Source: Nymphaea colorata
Lineage: Eukaryota > Streptophyta > Magnoliopsida > Nymphaeales > Nymphaeaceae
Reading direction: 5' to 3'
DNA: 64,000 bases
NCBI RefSeq assembly: GCF_008831285.2
Contig: NC_045141.1
Span: forward strand, 24,971,315-25,035,314
Under the pieces are notes generated by a model that saw only the letters and a program-made list of their open reading frames with translations, did not search any database and had not been told where the DNA came from. Each line of letters opens with the position of its first letter. The stretch's first letter is position 1. A program made the position numbers and the translations under genes. Of this stretch, positions 1-13,125 are shown piece after piece.

Positions 1-194
1 CAAACTGCAGAGTGTTATTATGACTGTCAGCTCCTTGTTTTTTTTATTGAGGAACTAATTCTACTGAACATTAATAGAAATAGCAATTGGTTCGATGTGT
101 GTTAGAGTTTGTCATTGCACTTGGGAACTATATTTTTCTTCCATGTTATTTGTAAAATGAGTTGTTTGGTGACTGAAATTTCATGAATTGCCAG

Positions 195-978
195 GGATAT
201 CTTGAAGAGTACAGTCAGGAAACGCTGAACAAGAGTGAAGTTCTTGGTGATTCAGTTGCCTGGGGAGGATGCACAATAATCTACTTGCTTGGTCAGCAGA
301 TGCACTTTGAACTCTTTGACTTCTCATATCAACTCCTCAACGTTGCAGAGGTTGAAAGTGTGGCAGTTGCTCATTATACTTCCTCAGAAAGGGCTAAAAG
401 TGCTAGCTACTTGCAGGTGCGCATGTTAAGTTGTTAACTCTACGCCATTCTTGTACACAAAAACTAACGGATAAAGCTAGATGCAAGTGATTACTAAAGC
501 AGTTTTTCTTAAATGCCAGTGAGGATAAAAAAATTTACCAGAGAAGTTGAAATATTTCACTGTGTTCTGGCTTTTTTTTAGGGTTTGCACTAACAAACTG
601 TATACTTTGATCTTTTCTGAGAAACAAACCAATTTTGTGTTGCACATTCAAAGCTCTTGCTACCATTGCTTGCTTGATGTGTAACATTTTTTGGCTTGCT
701 ATAAATCTTTGGATTTCTTCATCCTGTAAATCATTGATTAACGGTTATAGTATTAACCCTGGCTGTTCTGCATGTGAAACAAGGGATGGGATAAACTGAT
801 AGATGGTGCAAAAAAAGCTAGAAGATTGAACAACCATGTCTTCTCGATGCTGAAAGCTCGTTGTCCACTGGAAGAGAAGATGGCATGTGCTATAAAGCAA
901 AGTGGTGCGCCTTTACATCGTGTCAAATATGAAAACACAATTTCTGCTTTTGAAACATTGCCGCAGAAGGGAGCTTGA
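195..978 (+). CDS. PIR: PIR/SRA1 (CYFIP homologue), 3' terminal exons
   Basis: C-terminal end of PIR (PIROGI/SRA1), the plant CYFIP subunit of the SCAR/WAVE complex, which activates ARP2/3 actin nucleation at the cell cortex and is needed for trichome and pavement-cell shape. Two coding exons are visible: 195-416 (phase 0, acceptor CCAG before it, donor CAG|gtgcgc) and 784-978 (acceptor AACAAG, stop TGA 976-978). Together they encode about 138 residues, including the conserved stretches LGDSVAWGGCTIIYLLGQQ, FELFDFSYQLLNVAEVE, KKARRLNNHVFSMLKARCPL, AIKQSGAPLHR and the terminal SAFETLPQKG, which match my memory of Arabidopsis PIR closely. The linker between the blocks (VESVAVAHYTSSERAKSAS) is the variable part of the family. 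Bases 1-194 look like intron. The rest of this roughly 1,280-residue protein lies upstream of the window. The 3'UTR probably runs to about 1250. Splice sites are read by eye. Confidence 0.93.
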
Positions 979-1250
979 GGCATTATGTGTATATTCGCAT
1001 GCATCCTATTTCTAGTATTTAAGCAGCAATCTTATGGCTTCTGTAAATTCTGTAGTTGTACAAATTGTAAAGTTTATTCATTTGTTCGAGGCATGTAGTA
1101 TCAACCATGTTTGTATGTACGACTTTTTGTTTCATATGAATCTTCTTTTTTGCGTGGTATCTGTGGACCTGTGGTTCAACTTGGTTCATTCTTATGAATG
1201 TGTTGGCCTCCTGTAGCCGTAATTTGGTGTTTTTGTATGAAATTTTGGAT

Positions 1251-3960
1251 TTGCTGCTCCTTTTTTTTGGGTTTGAATGGGAAAAGTAGTTTTTTTTTCC
1301 AACTTCGTGTAGACTAAAAGTTATATTTTATGCGACTGTTGGTTCAAGTTCGTACCTTGAAATAGTTTTCTAGTTAACATTGGTAAGGTCTACTTTCAGC
1401 TTTCAAGGTTGACTTTGGTTAAGACTTTGGAAAGTTAAACTACTTGTACAGAATAAAATAAAAACAAAATGTTTGATGCCCCCCAAATTTTTCCACACCA
1501 TTGAAGTTATCTGTACCATTGAAATTTTTTGCCACTTGTTTTTCTTTTAGCTATTTGGAAAACATCAGCTTTGCTCGAAATTCTGAAAAACTGTTGCTTC
1601 ATTATTAAAAACGAAATGTGAGCGCATCTCTCTCTCGCGCGCGTCATCGCCGCCGTCGTCGGTGGTGGTGGTGGGTACCCATGGCCTGAAGGCCTACATC
1701 GCCAATTCCTCCATAACAATTTTCATGTTGCACCAAGTTACTTACGGATGTATGCATGCAGTCCTGGAACACTTTGGGGCCAACACCCAACCGAACAAGC
1801 AGAGTAAATAGTTCGCTTGTAGGCCGTAACACAAGGCATCAAACAAATCTTCCACCCTATCAATTGAAGAATTCTATGAGAAAAGTATGTTCCGTCCCTC
1901 GATGCACAGTAAAAGAAACTTTTTGTTTTTCCTTTTCTTCTTATTCCTGTCGATCAAGTTAGTTATCGCCTGGTGGAGATAACAGAGGAAGAAAAGTATA
2001 TAACTTGTTATTTGTTTTTTCTAATAATATGTCTTGCCGTTTCACAGAAGATCCAACTAAACTAGTGAATAGGCTGATATACTCTGCATTGACTGATTTT
2101 ACAACACTGGTTTGAATTGATCGAGCAAAAATATGAGCAGTAATTCCATTTGATTGGATAGGAGGTCGAAGCTTGAAGCTGAATGAAGTTTAGATGTGCA
2201 TTATCATTATTTTCGCTCAAAACTGGCCTTAGTACCCAGGCCTTGCGGGTTCGAACTTGCTTTACAGAAACCTTAGCTCAACCAAAGTAGCTGTGAAATA
2301 AATTTGGGACAGATAAACATATAATCATTAGTCTATCTCATGCTCTAAATACAAAAGCAATCTTGAACTTCCAGATTCTTGAGTGTTGCCACGCTCTCTA
2401 GTCCCCACTGAGTCAGCATTTTTTTCATGATGATGAATCTAGGACTGAGAATGAGTCAAGTATTTAACCAAGTCGAGCTCGAGTATCTTAAACTGCATTA
2501 TGCTCGAGCCGAACCAGGTGTAAACAGTATGGATCCATACTCGAATAAAATGAAACCCATATCGCTCACATATAATAGTCAAATTACTTCCTCGATGGAT
2601 ATTTTAGACTTTATAGGCTTTTATTCAAGAGATCTACGGTGTAAGTCTATGTACAAAGAGAAGCAGTCCCAAATTTTTTAAAATACCTTCTCCACCGTAA
2701 TCTTTAGTAACCTGTTTGACTCCAAGGCCAATGAAGATGAGGGTGTGTTTGAAGACGTATCAAAAGAAGCAATGAATGGTGCAAAGAACTCAACCTGTTT
2801 ATGGCTCGACTACATAAATATGTCGTGAATGAGAGATTTTTTGTTGCTAAGTTTTTTTAGATGATATTTGGATGCAGAATATCTGCATTAATTCTTTGGA
2901 TTTTTTGTTAGATGGTCGTTTATAGTTGAATTAGCTAAAAGAAACCACTTAAACAAGTTAAAAAGAACAAGACATGTTACTAGTAACGAGTGAAGCGAGT
3001 CGAAGTTAACCTCAATGGTGTATCATCGAGTTGAGCTCAAGCCTGTTCTACGGAACTGGATTTGAGTTCGAGCTGACCTCGAGCTCGAGCTGCTCGTATG
3101 CAACCTTAGTTGAAATTGTAAAAAAAAAAAAAAAAGTGAAATTGTTGATAAGATCGTTCTTACGACGAATTTATGAATATCAAATCAAAAAGTCAAATAT
3201 ATATGCGGAACAATCATTTTAATGATAAGGAGGAAACTACAATAGTGTATCATTATATAGTGAACTAAAGCTACCTCATATTGGGAACATTTTAGCAAGT
3301 AACATCGCTAAATCTTCCAGAAATGAGATAAAAAAAGACCATCCTAGCAAGAGTTTCAAGTGTTTCTTCCGTCAACGGTTTGTGTTAGTAAAAACATTAA
3401 AAGAGAAAATGGAGAATAGTAATGTAAGGTCATATCGTGGTAATGAATGCTTTCATGTTTGATGTTGTGGATACATTTTATATTTGAGGATATAGCAAAG
3501 GTTAACTTCTATTAAAGATGAAATGAGAAACCTAGAAATGAAGGAATTTGTTAATTGCCGTTATCTCAGCCAATCAAACACAAACTAATGGCAGCATGAT
3601 AGATTTTTTCTATTGGCAATAATAGTAATCTATTCAAGAAATGTTTACGATGGATGAAATATTGGAGTTATTAAACACGAATTTAAGGGAAAGAAAACTT
3701 TCTTTTGTAATGCTTTGCCAGAACCTGTTGGATGAGGTGGACTGACGATGGTGTCCGATCCGTTTAACAATGTAATTCGACAAATCTCCATCGCAGCAGC
3801 CTTGCTAAAGGTTCTAGGACTCCTTGTTAGTGGGAACCATCTTATTTAATTTTCCCTTCCCTTTCAGTGGGCGTAGAGGTCCCCTTTCCCTTCCCGCCCA
3901 GGCGCCCAGCCCTGCCAAGTCCGCGATGATTTCCACGGAAATCGCTTGACCGTAATTCTT
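1251..3960. other. Intergenic, repeat debris
   Basis: No convincing gene. The stretch has short T-rich runs, a GT-rich/GGT-rich patch near 1650-1680, and CTCGAG/GAGCTC-rich debris at about 2440-2540 and 2985-3110 (listed separately). A T-box-like GGGTTCGAAC at about 2249 has no tRNA fold around it. Short open frames here show no recognisable family. Confidence 0.6.
2440..3110. repeat. CTCGAG-rich repeat remnants
   Basis: Two patches (about 2465-2520 and 2985-3110) are rich in GTCGAGCTCGAG, GAGTTCGAGCTGACCTCGAG and similar words. They resemble the TIR element at 25069-25795, so they look like degraded relatives of that element or its two ends with about 450 bp of AT-rich filler. No clean terminal repeats or target duplication could be drawn, so the limits are approximate. 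Confidence 0.4.
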
Positions 3961-4072
3961 CTAGTTTTCTATCGACATCTCTGAGAAGACGAGGGGTTTA
4001 TGATTTCGTTTTGTGTGGCAAAGACGCAAAAAGGTGGTGTCTCTTGTTTTGGGATTCTGTTATCCAAACGTG

Positions 4073-6315
4073 ATGAACACCAACAATGGCAGGAGCAGCC
4101 ATGGCAGTTGGGCCGGTGCCCAGGAGCGGGAGGGCCAGGCTGCGCACCCAACGGTGGTATCGGGAGTTCCCACCCCTACGGCTGAAGAAGTCATCTCTAA
4201 GATAAAGGACGACGGAGATTTCGATCGCCTCCGGCTCAAGATCATCAGCCAACTTAAATCCAATGTGGGTTTCTCCTTCCGTTTGCTTTACATGGTGATT
4301 CTTTATGTAGTCGAATTGTTAGATCATGAGTCATGATGGTCATTCGTTTTTCTTCTTTCCCTTTTCGATAAGGCCACACTTCACAATGCAATTATCTCTA
4401 TGCTATCTTCTCGAACATGTTCAATTTGATGCTATGGTCCTTAACTTGCTTTTGTGCTTATATTACTGCTTTTCCTAGACATTTGGTGATAAAACAAGGG
4501 ATACATTCTTTCCACGAGTCCAAAACAATGGGAGGCCTTTTTAACTTTTAAGTGTGCAGAGGAGGTTTGACCTCAGGTTGTATGTCAAGGGATAAATTAG
4601 GGCATGGTAACCATGCACCTTTTGAGTTGGTAGGTCCTAACATCTAAAATCATGGTGGTTTCCCATGTTTAAGTTGAAGGCTGTCCAAAAGGTTATAGAT
4701 TGACACACCCTATGAGTGCTGAATCTACACAGTTACATTTTTTTCAGTAAAAATTAATGTAATTGGATAACCCAACTTCTAAAATAATCATCAAATAATG
4801 GTCAAACAACAAGACTTGAAAATTCAAGTGAGAAATTATGTCAAGGTACTGGAGAATTCAGTCAATATAGAAAGTGATTTGAACGTTCCTAAACTTGCTA
4901 AAATAGCATGCTAAATTTGAAAGACATAAGGAGGAAGTACTAGCGACCTTAGTGATTTGTTATTTAACAATCGCTTGGTTCATGAGGAGAGGAAATGCAA
5001 CCGTAAGGTGAAAAAACCATCAGTTAGCATTTCCCTACTATGGAACAAGTGAAAAGAAAAAGTGTGCTTCTGTGCACACGTCGTATTTATGCTGATCATG
5101 CCATCATCTTGGTGATTTAGTTATCTTGCTTTACACTGTTTAGAGAATGTTACTCTCTGCACCGATGCTCATTTTGTTGTGGTATCTAACAAAAGAATAG
5201 TTTTATCCTTTGTACTGTTTGTAAGCTAGAACAGCCGTTGTAGGAACAATGTGACTTCTGGATAGCACCAAAAAGAGAAACACTGCAGCCATACATTATG
5301 ATGGTTCAGTGGCAAACTCACTCCATCTTGAATATTCTCAATTTCATATGTTTGGGAGTTGTATGTCTGGTTTAATTGCTAAAAGGGAAAAAAATATTCT
5401 AATTCTTTGTTCATTCTCTACCTGCAGGAAGCCCTGAGAAGCAACATTGTTTTAGCTGTGAAACGGTCCAAAACACTTTCCAATGCATCTAGGAATGTAA
5501 AGCCACGCCAATTGCTTGATGCTGTCTATCAGGAGATTGGGTAGGGCTGAGACATCTCAACTCACCTTGGATCGGTCATTCAATTGATGTCTGTTATTAG
5601 CTATTCTTTTAGTCCTTGTCCAGTAGTTTTGAGTGCCATATTCTTTACAAGCATGAGGGCAACTCTTCTTCAGATTACTGATTCCATTATCGTGCATTCA
5701 CAATACAGAAATGACGTGAGAGGCCAAATGTCAGATGCTGTGTGGCAGGTGATCAGGTCAAATGATGGAATGAAGAAAGAGATTTTCGAGACTGTAGAAA
5801 CTGTGTATAGCAAGATGGTGGATGAGAGGAAAATGTCGGACCATGCTGTTGATCAACATTGGACTAGAAGATCACCTGCTAGTTTTTCACCCACTCCAAT
5901 TGCTAATGACCAACAGCCCAATGCAGGAGGACGCAGCAGCAGCCCTGCTGTCACTGCGTGTGACCAACAGGTTGTTGGAGGACCATGCTGTAGCCCGACA
6001 ATCTCGATTGGACATCATGTGCAACCAACTGGAGAGCAAAGCAGTAGCAGTTTGCCCGCCTTGACTACATCCGGGGATCATCTATTTAGGGGAATCAAAC
6101 CAAAAGAAACTCCCGCTTTTTCTCTGCCTGAGCCTAACAAGCCTGATGATCAAGAGCCGAAGAAGCACATTGATGAGCCTTTGTTTACCCATGAGACTAA
6201 GCCATCTATCAACTCTCAGCCTAGTGAACCACAAGTCTCTGTTCATCCACATGTTGAAAGCCAGCAACAGGAAGATAGTGATCTTGACCCAGATGTGCCT
6301 CCCGGTTTTGGTTAA
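4073..6315 (+). CDS. BOD1/SHG1-domain protein (COMPASS-Shg1-like)
   Basis: Three coding exons: 4073-4264, 5428-5540, 5709-6315 (912 nt, 303 residues plus stop). Phases close exactly: N64 ends exon 1, GG|A spans intron 2, and donors are AAT|gtgggt and TTGG|gtaggg. The N-terminal half (about residues 37-150) resembles the BOD1/Shg1 domain (Pfam COMPASS-Shg1): EEVISKIKDDGDFDRLRLKI, then EALRSNIVLAVKRSK and EIFETVETVYSKMVDERK. In fungi Shg1 is a subunit of the Set1/COMPASS H3K4 methyltransferase, and in animals BOD1 acts at kinetochores. The plant members are poorly characterised, so a chromatin role is inference. The C-terminal half is low-complexity Ser/Pro/Gln-rich and ends in the acidic tail DLDPDVPPGFG, a motif I recall from plant nuclear proteins. 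The ATG at 4073 is preferred to the in-frame ATG at 4013 because the conserved part starts later and the extra residues look like 5'UTR. The 3'UTR probably reaches about 6720. Confidence 0.78.
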
Positions 6316-7331
6316 ATAACCGTAAAGATGTCAAAGTGCCTCCTAATTGAGAGGGGATAAGGTTGCGCAAGGGACCTTAAGTGGTGCCTAGCCATGGCAA
6401 CCACTAGCTTCATTGTCAGTATACCTACAGTTTTCTCGATGCAGGTACAGCATATTGCTGGGTGACTCCTTTGGGCAGCGCTCGGATCTCCTCTCATGAT
6501 TATGAGACAGTGCATCAATAGGACGAAGTCCACTTTAAAGAGGCATTAAAGAGGCACGATGAAGATTAGAGATGGTGGCATCATTATCTAGCCACAGGAG
6601 AATATAAATTTGAGAATGTTTGTATTCTACCATTTGCTTGATCTTCATCTTATGCATTTAATTCTTGTACTCCTGGACCACTAAGGCCAGTTTGTCGCTA
6701 ATCAAACACTTTGTCATGCTCTGGTTTCATTTGTAAGCCATTGGTGAGGGACAATTTTTTGGAGACTGTGATGAAGAAAATCTTTCTCCTCGTCTAGGTG
6801 GCGACTTTGCTCTAAAGCCTATTTCACAAAGTGAACTAAATTTGGAGCTTCGTGGCTTAAATAAATTTTCCTAAAGGGCAATCACTTCCCACCATTTTTG
6901 AAGTGATTGATATCTTGCCATTCTGGCCTTTTGTTGTGTCCATTAGTGTGGTTTTGGATGTAAATACACTCTGCAAATCAATTTCAATTCTTATTTCACT
7001 TGTATAATCATTGTCTCATTATTACATTTATATCACCATGCACCAGTTACAACTTTACCAGATTTAACAAGTAATGATTCTGGGTTGAACCCTGGGGAAA
7101 AATGTTTGAGCTTCATTTTAAACAATCAAAGCGTACTGAAATTAAACAGAATCGAGAGTAAAGAAGAGCTGTGATACTCAAAAGAAATACATCTACTGTT
7201 GAAATGAAAGTACTACAAGATGTTCAAGAGTGTTGCACAAACTCTTTTAAATATACATATGAAATGTTCTCACGGAGTAAAAGCAAACAAAGAATAACGA
7301 AGTCCTAAATCTATGGTGCGGCTTTTAGACG

Positions 7332-7413
7332 CTAGAGCTCTCTGATCTTCAAATGTTGCTCCACCTCCTCTCGATCAGGTTGTGAGACACAAGGTAATAT
7401 CCAATTGCACTTC
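7332..7413 (-). CDS. Candidate terminal exon of an unrecognised small protein
   Basis: On the minus strand a good 3' splice site (TTTTCTAACAG, pyrimidine-rich) is followed by an open stretch. One frame gives SAIGYYLVSHNLIERRWSNI then TGA (7349-7351), which looks like the tail of a small membrane-anchored protein. Another frame gives a charged end, REEVEQHLKIREL, then TAG (7332-7334). I recognise neither. The first exon might be near 10490-10526. It is a guess supported only by the splice signal and the non-random peptide. Confidence 0.25.
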
Positions 7414-8406
7414 CTGTTAGAAAACAAAATGGCTGCACAAAAATAAAACTATATTGTGTCTGAGCATGCACATGCATGTAGCTAACACAAAATGTCAACC
7501 AATTTCTCGTAACTTTTGTAACAAATGTGTCTAAAACTTAGTTATTTTCAGCTAATCCAAGTCTAACCTGGTTTACATAATCTCTTGCACTTGATTTGAT
7601 ATTTGTTTGAACCCAAATTGGCACCTTACACATGCTAGCATTGGACAACAACTGTTGAACCCTTACCTATGATCGGCTACTAGCAACACCTTTTGCTAAG
7701 ATGTTTGCTCAAAAGAGTAACCCACCTGCGGTGTGGTCCGTGGAAAGATCAATTTATCCTAATCCTAAGTGGCTAAAACAGAAAATTAACGAGAACAAAC
7801 TATACCAAGTGTGAAATGGAAAGATACACAAAACAACTACTCTATTAGACAGACCAGTTACTAGAGTATGAGACGGCTAACTACAACTTGGCAATTTCAC
7901 TAAAAGGAGCTGGAACACGGTAAAGCACAACTTAAACCTATTCTGAACCTCAAGCACATGCATAACCAACTACAACAACAGAAAATTTAATTAGAACACA
8001 ACCGGCCAGAGCCAATTGCGGAAGCAAGCTTGCCAGTCAGCTAAAGAGCTGTCAGTGGGTTTTTTTTTACTTATCTACTATAGTAAACTTAACTATAAAT
8101 TCAAGAAATAAACCATTTAAGGCTAAATACATATGTAAAACATAAATCTGACTACAGAAAATGTAGTAAACTAAATGACAACCTGCTGTAAAAACATAAA
8201 CTAATCAATCTACAACTGCTAACTAGGATATGAAAAAATCACAAAACTTAATCCTAGTGCTTTAGAACAGTTTCTACTGTCTAAGTAAATAATTATACAG
8301 CAACTAAAGCACTTAAAACACTTAATTAACTATTGCTAGTGCATCAAACATAAGAAAACATAAAGTAAACCATTGTAAAATGTAAAACTTGTAAATGTGA
8401 ACTTGG

Positions 8407-8571
8407 TAACTATGCTAAAGAAAAGCAACAAGCATGAAACTCAACATAAAAACTAACTCAAACTACGAGTTATACTACAAAATATAAACTAGTAACTATG
8501 CTAAAGAAAAGTAACAAGCCTGAAACTTAACGTAAAAACTAATTCAAACTACGAGTTATACTACAGAGCAG
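8407..8571. repeat. Direct repeat, period 86 bp, two copies
   Basis: TAACTATGCTAAAGAAAAG recurs at 8407 and 8493, and each copy ends in ACTACGAGTTATACTACA. The two units differ at a handful of positions. They lie in AT-rich DNA with no coding signal. Confidence 0.7.
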
Positions 8572-9691
8572 TAAAATTTCACAAAATAAATATCTATACT
8601 ATGAGACTACAGGCTACAGTAGGGAATGCAAGTAAACACAACAAGCATTGAGTAGAGCATGCACACTCTATACCTAAAACCTGAAATTTCAGTAAATAAC
8701 ATCCCATGATGTTAAACTAAGTATAACGAAAGATTAACAATTAATTTTCATCTAAAAACTGATCCAAATAAAAAATAACTATCTAAACTCGAAATCTGCA
8801 GAAGTAACAAGATAAAATGCACGCAAACAATGCTACACCACAAGCAGTAAAGAACAGTTTACACTCTTAAATTAACTATAACAAATTATTGACAACTAAT
8901 ATTCACCTAACAATTAATCCAAATGTAAGATAATTATTAAATACCACTAGGAAAAGAATATTTAAGTTAATTGTTATTTAGATTAAGATACTTGCTTTTA
9001 CACTTAATGAAATTGAGATTCAAAACTTATGAGAAAGAATTTCTCGCCCTTCGAAGATGAATAGAAGAGAGTAATGGACTATGAGATGGTATTTGGAAAA
9101 GCGAATGAGGTTTTGGATCTCCTTGATCTTTTGGACGGGAAATAAAATTATTGAACACGTATGAGGTGTCAAGATTAAAGGAGTTGCTTAAATGATCCAT
9201 TAAAAGATGTAAAATTTGAACATAACTGTAGATGGATGCATCAATGTGATTACTGGTCGCCTGATATGAGCTGTAGTACTCACTTTGTATGTGGATGACA
9301 TTCTTCTTAGAAAGTAATAATATGGAGTTGCTAAAGTTCGAGATTTGCTTTCTTTTGATTTTGGAAAAGAAAGAAAGTTAGTAAAGCTGCAATATTAATT
9401 GTAGCGATAAAATTAAAACTAATGCTAAAAATTTCTTACTCTTTCAACAAGTTGTATATCAAGAAAGTACTAAAATGATGTAATATGTAGAGCTGCAAAC
9501 TATTAAAAGAAAAAACTCGTATTTAAAAAGCTTAGTCTTCATTAATGCGTATTGGATGTGAGAAATTGTAAGGTTGATATCTAAAATTCTATATTTTAGT
9601 GTAGTGCGCGGTCTAATACATTTATTGATTTGTACACAAAACATGTTTTCCCGTGTCAATTAAATCCTAGCCAAGCATTCATTTCCCGTCT

Positions 9692-9695
<4 letters not shown>

Positions 9696-9742
<47 letters not shown>
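9696..9742. repeat. (AG)n microsatellite
   Basis: About 23 uninterrupted AG units. It would lie inside the possible minus-strand gene at 7.3-10.5 kb if that gene exists. Confidence 0.95.
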
Positions 9743-9745
<3 letters not shown>

Positions 9746-10559
9746 CAGCTATCACAAAACATGGAGCTTCAATTCATATGAACTGTACCAACTCGCTACA
9801 ACTGTAACACACTGAACGGAGTTGCAGGATCTAAAGTCCACCTTCTCACCTATATCATACTAAATAATCATGAATACCAAAGCACTAAATGGAAACCCTG
9901 AACCGTTCTCGGCCAAGAAATAACATAGAAGAAAAGTGCAAACGCTTTTGCTCTTCACTATGTTTCCCGTGAAAAACACACAGTTCCCCTCAAGGATGAT
10001 GTTTCACATTTTATTTCGTGCAGAAGTAACCCATAATTTTCACGTCTTCAATTGAAAGACATTGCATTTCCTCCATTGGAACTGTTTCTTTTCTTGTTGC
10101 CCCATTCTGATGCTTCAGTTGTAGCAATCACGAAAAGCAACAACTATATATCACCGATCGGTACAGCGGAAAAAAAAAAGGAACAACAACCATAACCGAT
10201 CGAGAAGAAACTTCATTTTCTCGGAAGCAATTGCCAGAAAGATCAAGAAAATAGCCAAAAAAAACAAAGAAACATTGAGAAGCTGCTTCCGCTTTCTGAT
10301 GAACAATCAATTACCCAACGGGACGTAGAAAGAAGGATTCTCATTTGCCGTAACACCATCGAAAGAGGAAAACTCCAAAGCAGCTGAAAAGGCGGTCGAC
10401 CTTCACAATTTGGAATTCTTGTTTCAATCTAGAAAAGAAAAGCAGAAGGAAATAACAAGAAAATAAAAGTAACACGGAGACTTGGTTTACCGGAGACCAA
10501 ATTCTAAGTTCTACCGGATCCGACAAGCGGCGAACTAGCGCGGGAATTTTGGTGGAAGA

Positions 10560-11645
10560 ATTTTCACCGATATAATTTCATCGATATTGACAAACTCGGC
10601 CCCCAAAAGTTCCCCGGGAAAGGCTTTCTCAGGTCGCCTTAGTCGAACTAGGTCCCGATCCGTTCGAACTCCGTCAAGGAGCCGTAATGTTTAGGCAAAT
10701 AACACACTGCTGCCCAAGCTAACAGACTTCCGAAAAATTCTTAAAAGGGTAGCAATATTAAAAAAAAATATTATTTTTTATAAAATTATAGAATACCCTC
10801 ATGTAAAACCCATTTTCCCTTGGTTAAAGAAAAATATTTTTAGTGTCAAAGAGGTACTTTTGTCATTTTTGTAAAAAAAAAATAAATTTCATTTAAAAGA
10901 ATGACATTTGAGTGTTAAGGCATTCCACGCAACGCCAACCAGGGACCATCAAGCCGATAGAGACCCTTCTCTCAAAAATATATTTTTTAAAGAAATATTT
11001 ATTTTATAAATTTTTTTTTAAAAATAATATTTCAATCCTGTCAAATTTTTGAAACTATAATTATTCTTTGTCATAAAAAATTCCTACCTGAGTACTAAAA
11101 AGTAAAATCAAATACCTTTTTTAAAACTACTCGCTAAAATGTTTAACATTTTTGCGTTGTTTTGCTATTTGCCCAAATGATCAATACTAGTGTAATATTT
11201 TTTTTTTCTACGAGAGTTTTCAAGCACGAGAGTTATTTTAATAGGTTAGGCTGCCATCCGCAATTTTAGACATGTTAGGCTTTTTAAATATATAGTTCAA
11301 AATCTAGGCGTGTTTATTGTAATTTATATTAAATCAGCGGTTCAATAATATATATACTCTAAGCGTGTTCATCCTCCTCGAGGACAAGGCAGGCCCCGAA
11401 CTTGAAACTTCCCTCCGTCTTTCAGATTCACGAGAATGCATGGGATGGCTACAGGACACATTGAGGCCACTGGCCACATGGGCGGGAAGTGGGTGGTCGA
11501 GTCATCCCCCTCCCTGAGACTCATCCTCTGCTTTCTCTGTACGCGTCCCCAATGCAAGCGACAAATGGCGTTTAGTCGCCTGGGAATGAGACAAGTCACG
11601 GCTGACAACAGAACGGAAATGGCTTTTCTCGTTTCTGTTTTTAGT
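10560..11645. other. Intergenic / tetraspanin upstream region
   Basis: AT-rich with several A/T homopolymers and no convincing open frame. CATAAATA at about 11646-11653 is a possible TATA element for the tetraspanin gene, whose 5'UTR would contain introns (see that entry). Confidence 0.45.
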
Positions 11646-13125
11646 CATAAATAGCGTTCCGCAGCTGTTGAGCGGTTTCCATTTTGTGCCCTTTTGTTTT
11701 TCGTTCTATAGATTCTGAGAAACAAGAATTCTATAGAGGATGCTTTGAATCAGTTAATGATCGCATTCCAAGTTCCAATAGGTACTGTTTTTTGGCGTAT
11801 TGCATCCTTTTTTTTTAGTCTTCTCAACGACCAATTCTCTTTGATCGCTTTAATTTGTTGTTAATGTGGTTCGGAGTTTTGTTTAACTCAGCTTTTAGCA
11901 TATTGGTGTTCCTCTACTCATGCCTTCAATTGGGGTCATCCTCTAATTTGCCGAATTTCAAAAATTATAATGCATTTGTTTGCACCTGCTTTTAGCTTTC
12001 GTCAATGTCATCAGCGCTGGTGTTCAATTTAAGGGAAACTATGAAGAACCTATCTTTCGAATGACTTAGGTGGTGGTTTTTTCATTTTTTTTCCTGATGT
12101 GAATTAGAACGCCTGACAACCCCAAGTTTCTGAAGGAGGTAAGGCGTTTCCTGGGCATCACCAACTGCTCCTTTTCTTTTGGTGCATTTTAAAGACTTGG
12201 TGTTGAAGTACTCTCTGAATTCTACTTTGAGTGCTTATATTTTGACGCTTTTTACGAGTCAGTGAGTAAATAAAGAGTGTTTGTGCTTCTCTTGTGGCGA
12301 GCGTTATAGTTTTGCTTGTTTGTTACATCAATTTTGTTTCTCGAAGTTTAAAATGGCATAGCAGCAGCACCAAATCCGGGGAATTCTGTACTAGAGTAAG
12401 AGACTGTCTCGTTGGTTACATTTATCGTTCTCGTGCAATTTGGATGTTTGGTTGCGTAACTAGTTGGCTTTGTGGTGTTAATTTTTCTCTTGCTTCATAT
12501 TCTTCGAGCGACAGATTTACTTGGTGATTCCAAACCGAAAGGGATGTTGCTCTTCATTCACGTTTACCAGAACTGAATTATAGTATTATAGGAATACTAC
12601 ACTTTTAAATACCAAATCCTGTATTTACTTTGAATCGGTACTGCTTTTGGATTATCTTGGTTTGGTAACTAAATTTTAGACTTTTCCCCTCTTTTCACTT
12701 GATTGATCTTTGGGACTTTTTCTTCACTTGTTAGATCACATTCCTTTTAGTACGTGACAAATTATGGAGAAATTGCTATACTGTTTTCTTTGAGGTGTTC
12801 TGCCAATGACTACAATGTTCTTTCTTTGTTTTCCTTCTACAATAAAACAACTAACCCAGTGTACCGCTCTGTGTTTTTGTTCATCGCAAGGTTCATCAGG
12901 TACTTGAGAACTAGAGTAATTACGACTGCAGTTGCAAATTGATTGCAAATTAACGGCACCCAGTTCTTCCAAATTCTGACGTGCTCTATCACAGTATGTT
13001 TGAGCTCCGATCTTTCTAGTAGAGACTATGATGCGTTATCCTTTTACTGGTGTTTTCTGCTTGATAACCTCACTGTGACATCAGAATGGTCTTTCTCTGC
13101 TGCAGTTAATTGATCTCGGGAAAGA

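Larger units (their letters stand above)
6750..10560. other. AT-rich stretch, one weak exon candidate
   Basis: About 3.8 kb with very low GC. Apart from the candidate terminal exon at 7332-7413, the direct repeat at 8407-8571 and the GA microsatellite at 9696-9742, I see nothing supportable. On the minus strand, 10526 and below starts an open frame, MSDPVELRIWSP, ending at a possible donor (CCG|gtaaac, near 10490). This could be the first exon of a small minus-strand gene ending at 7332-7413, but connecting exons were not found. Confidence 0.4.

Noticed and set aside
2235-2275. Possible tRNA (GGGTTCGAAC T-loop)
   Set aside because: No acceptor stem, D-arm or anticodon arm can be folded around it.
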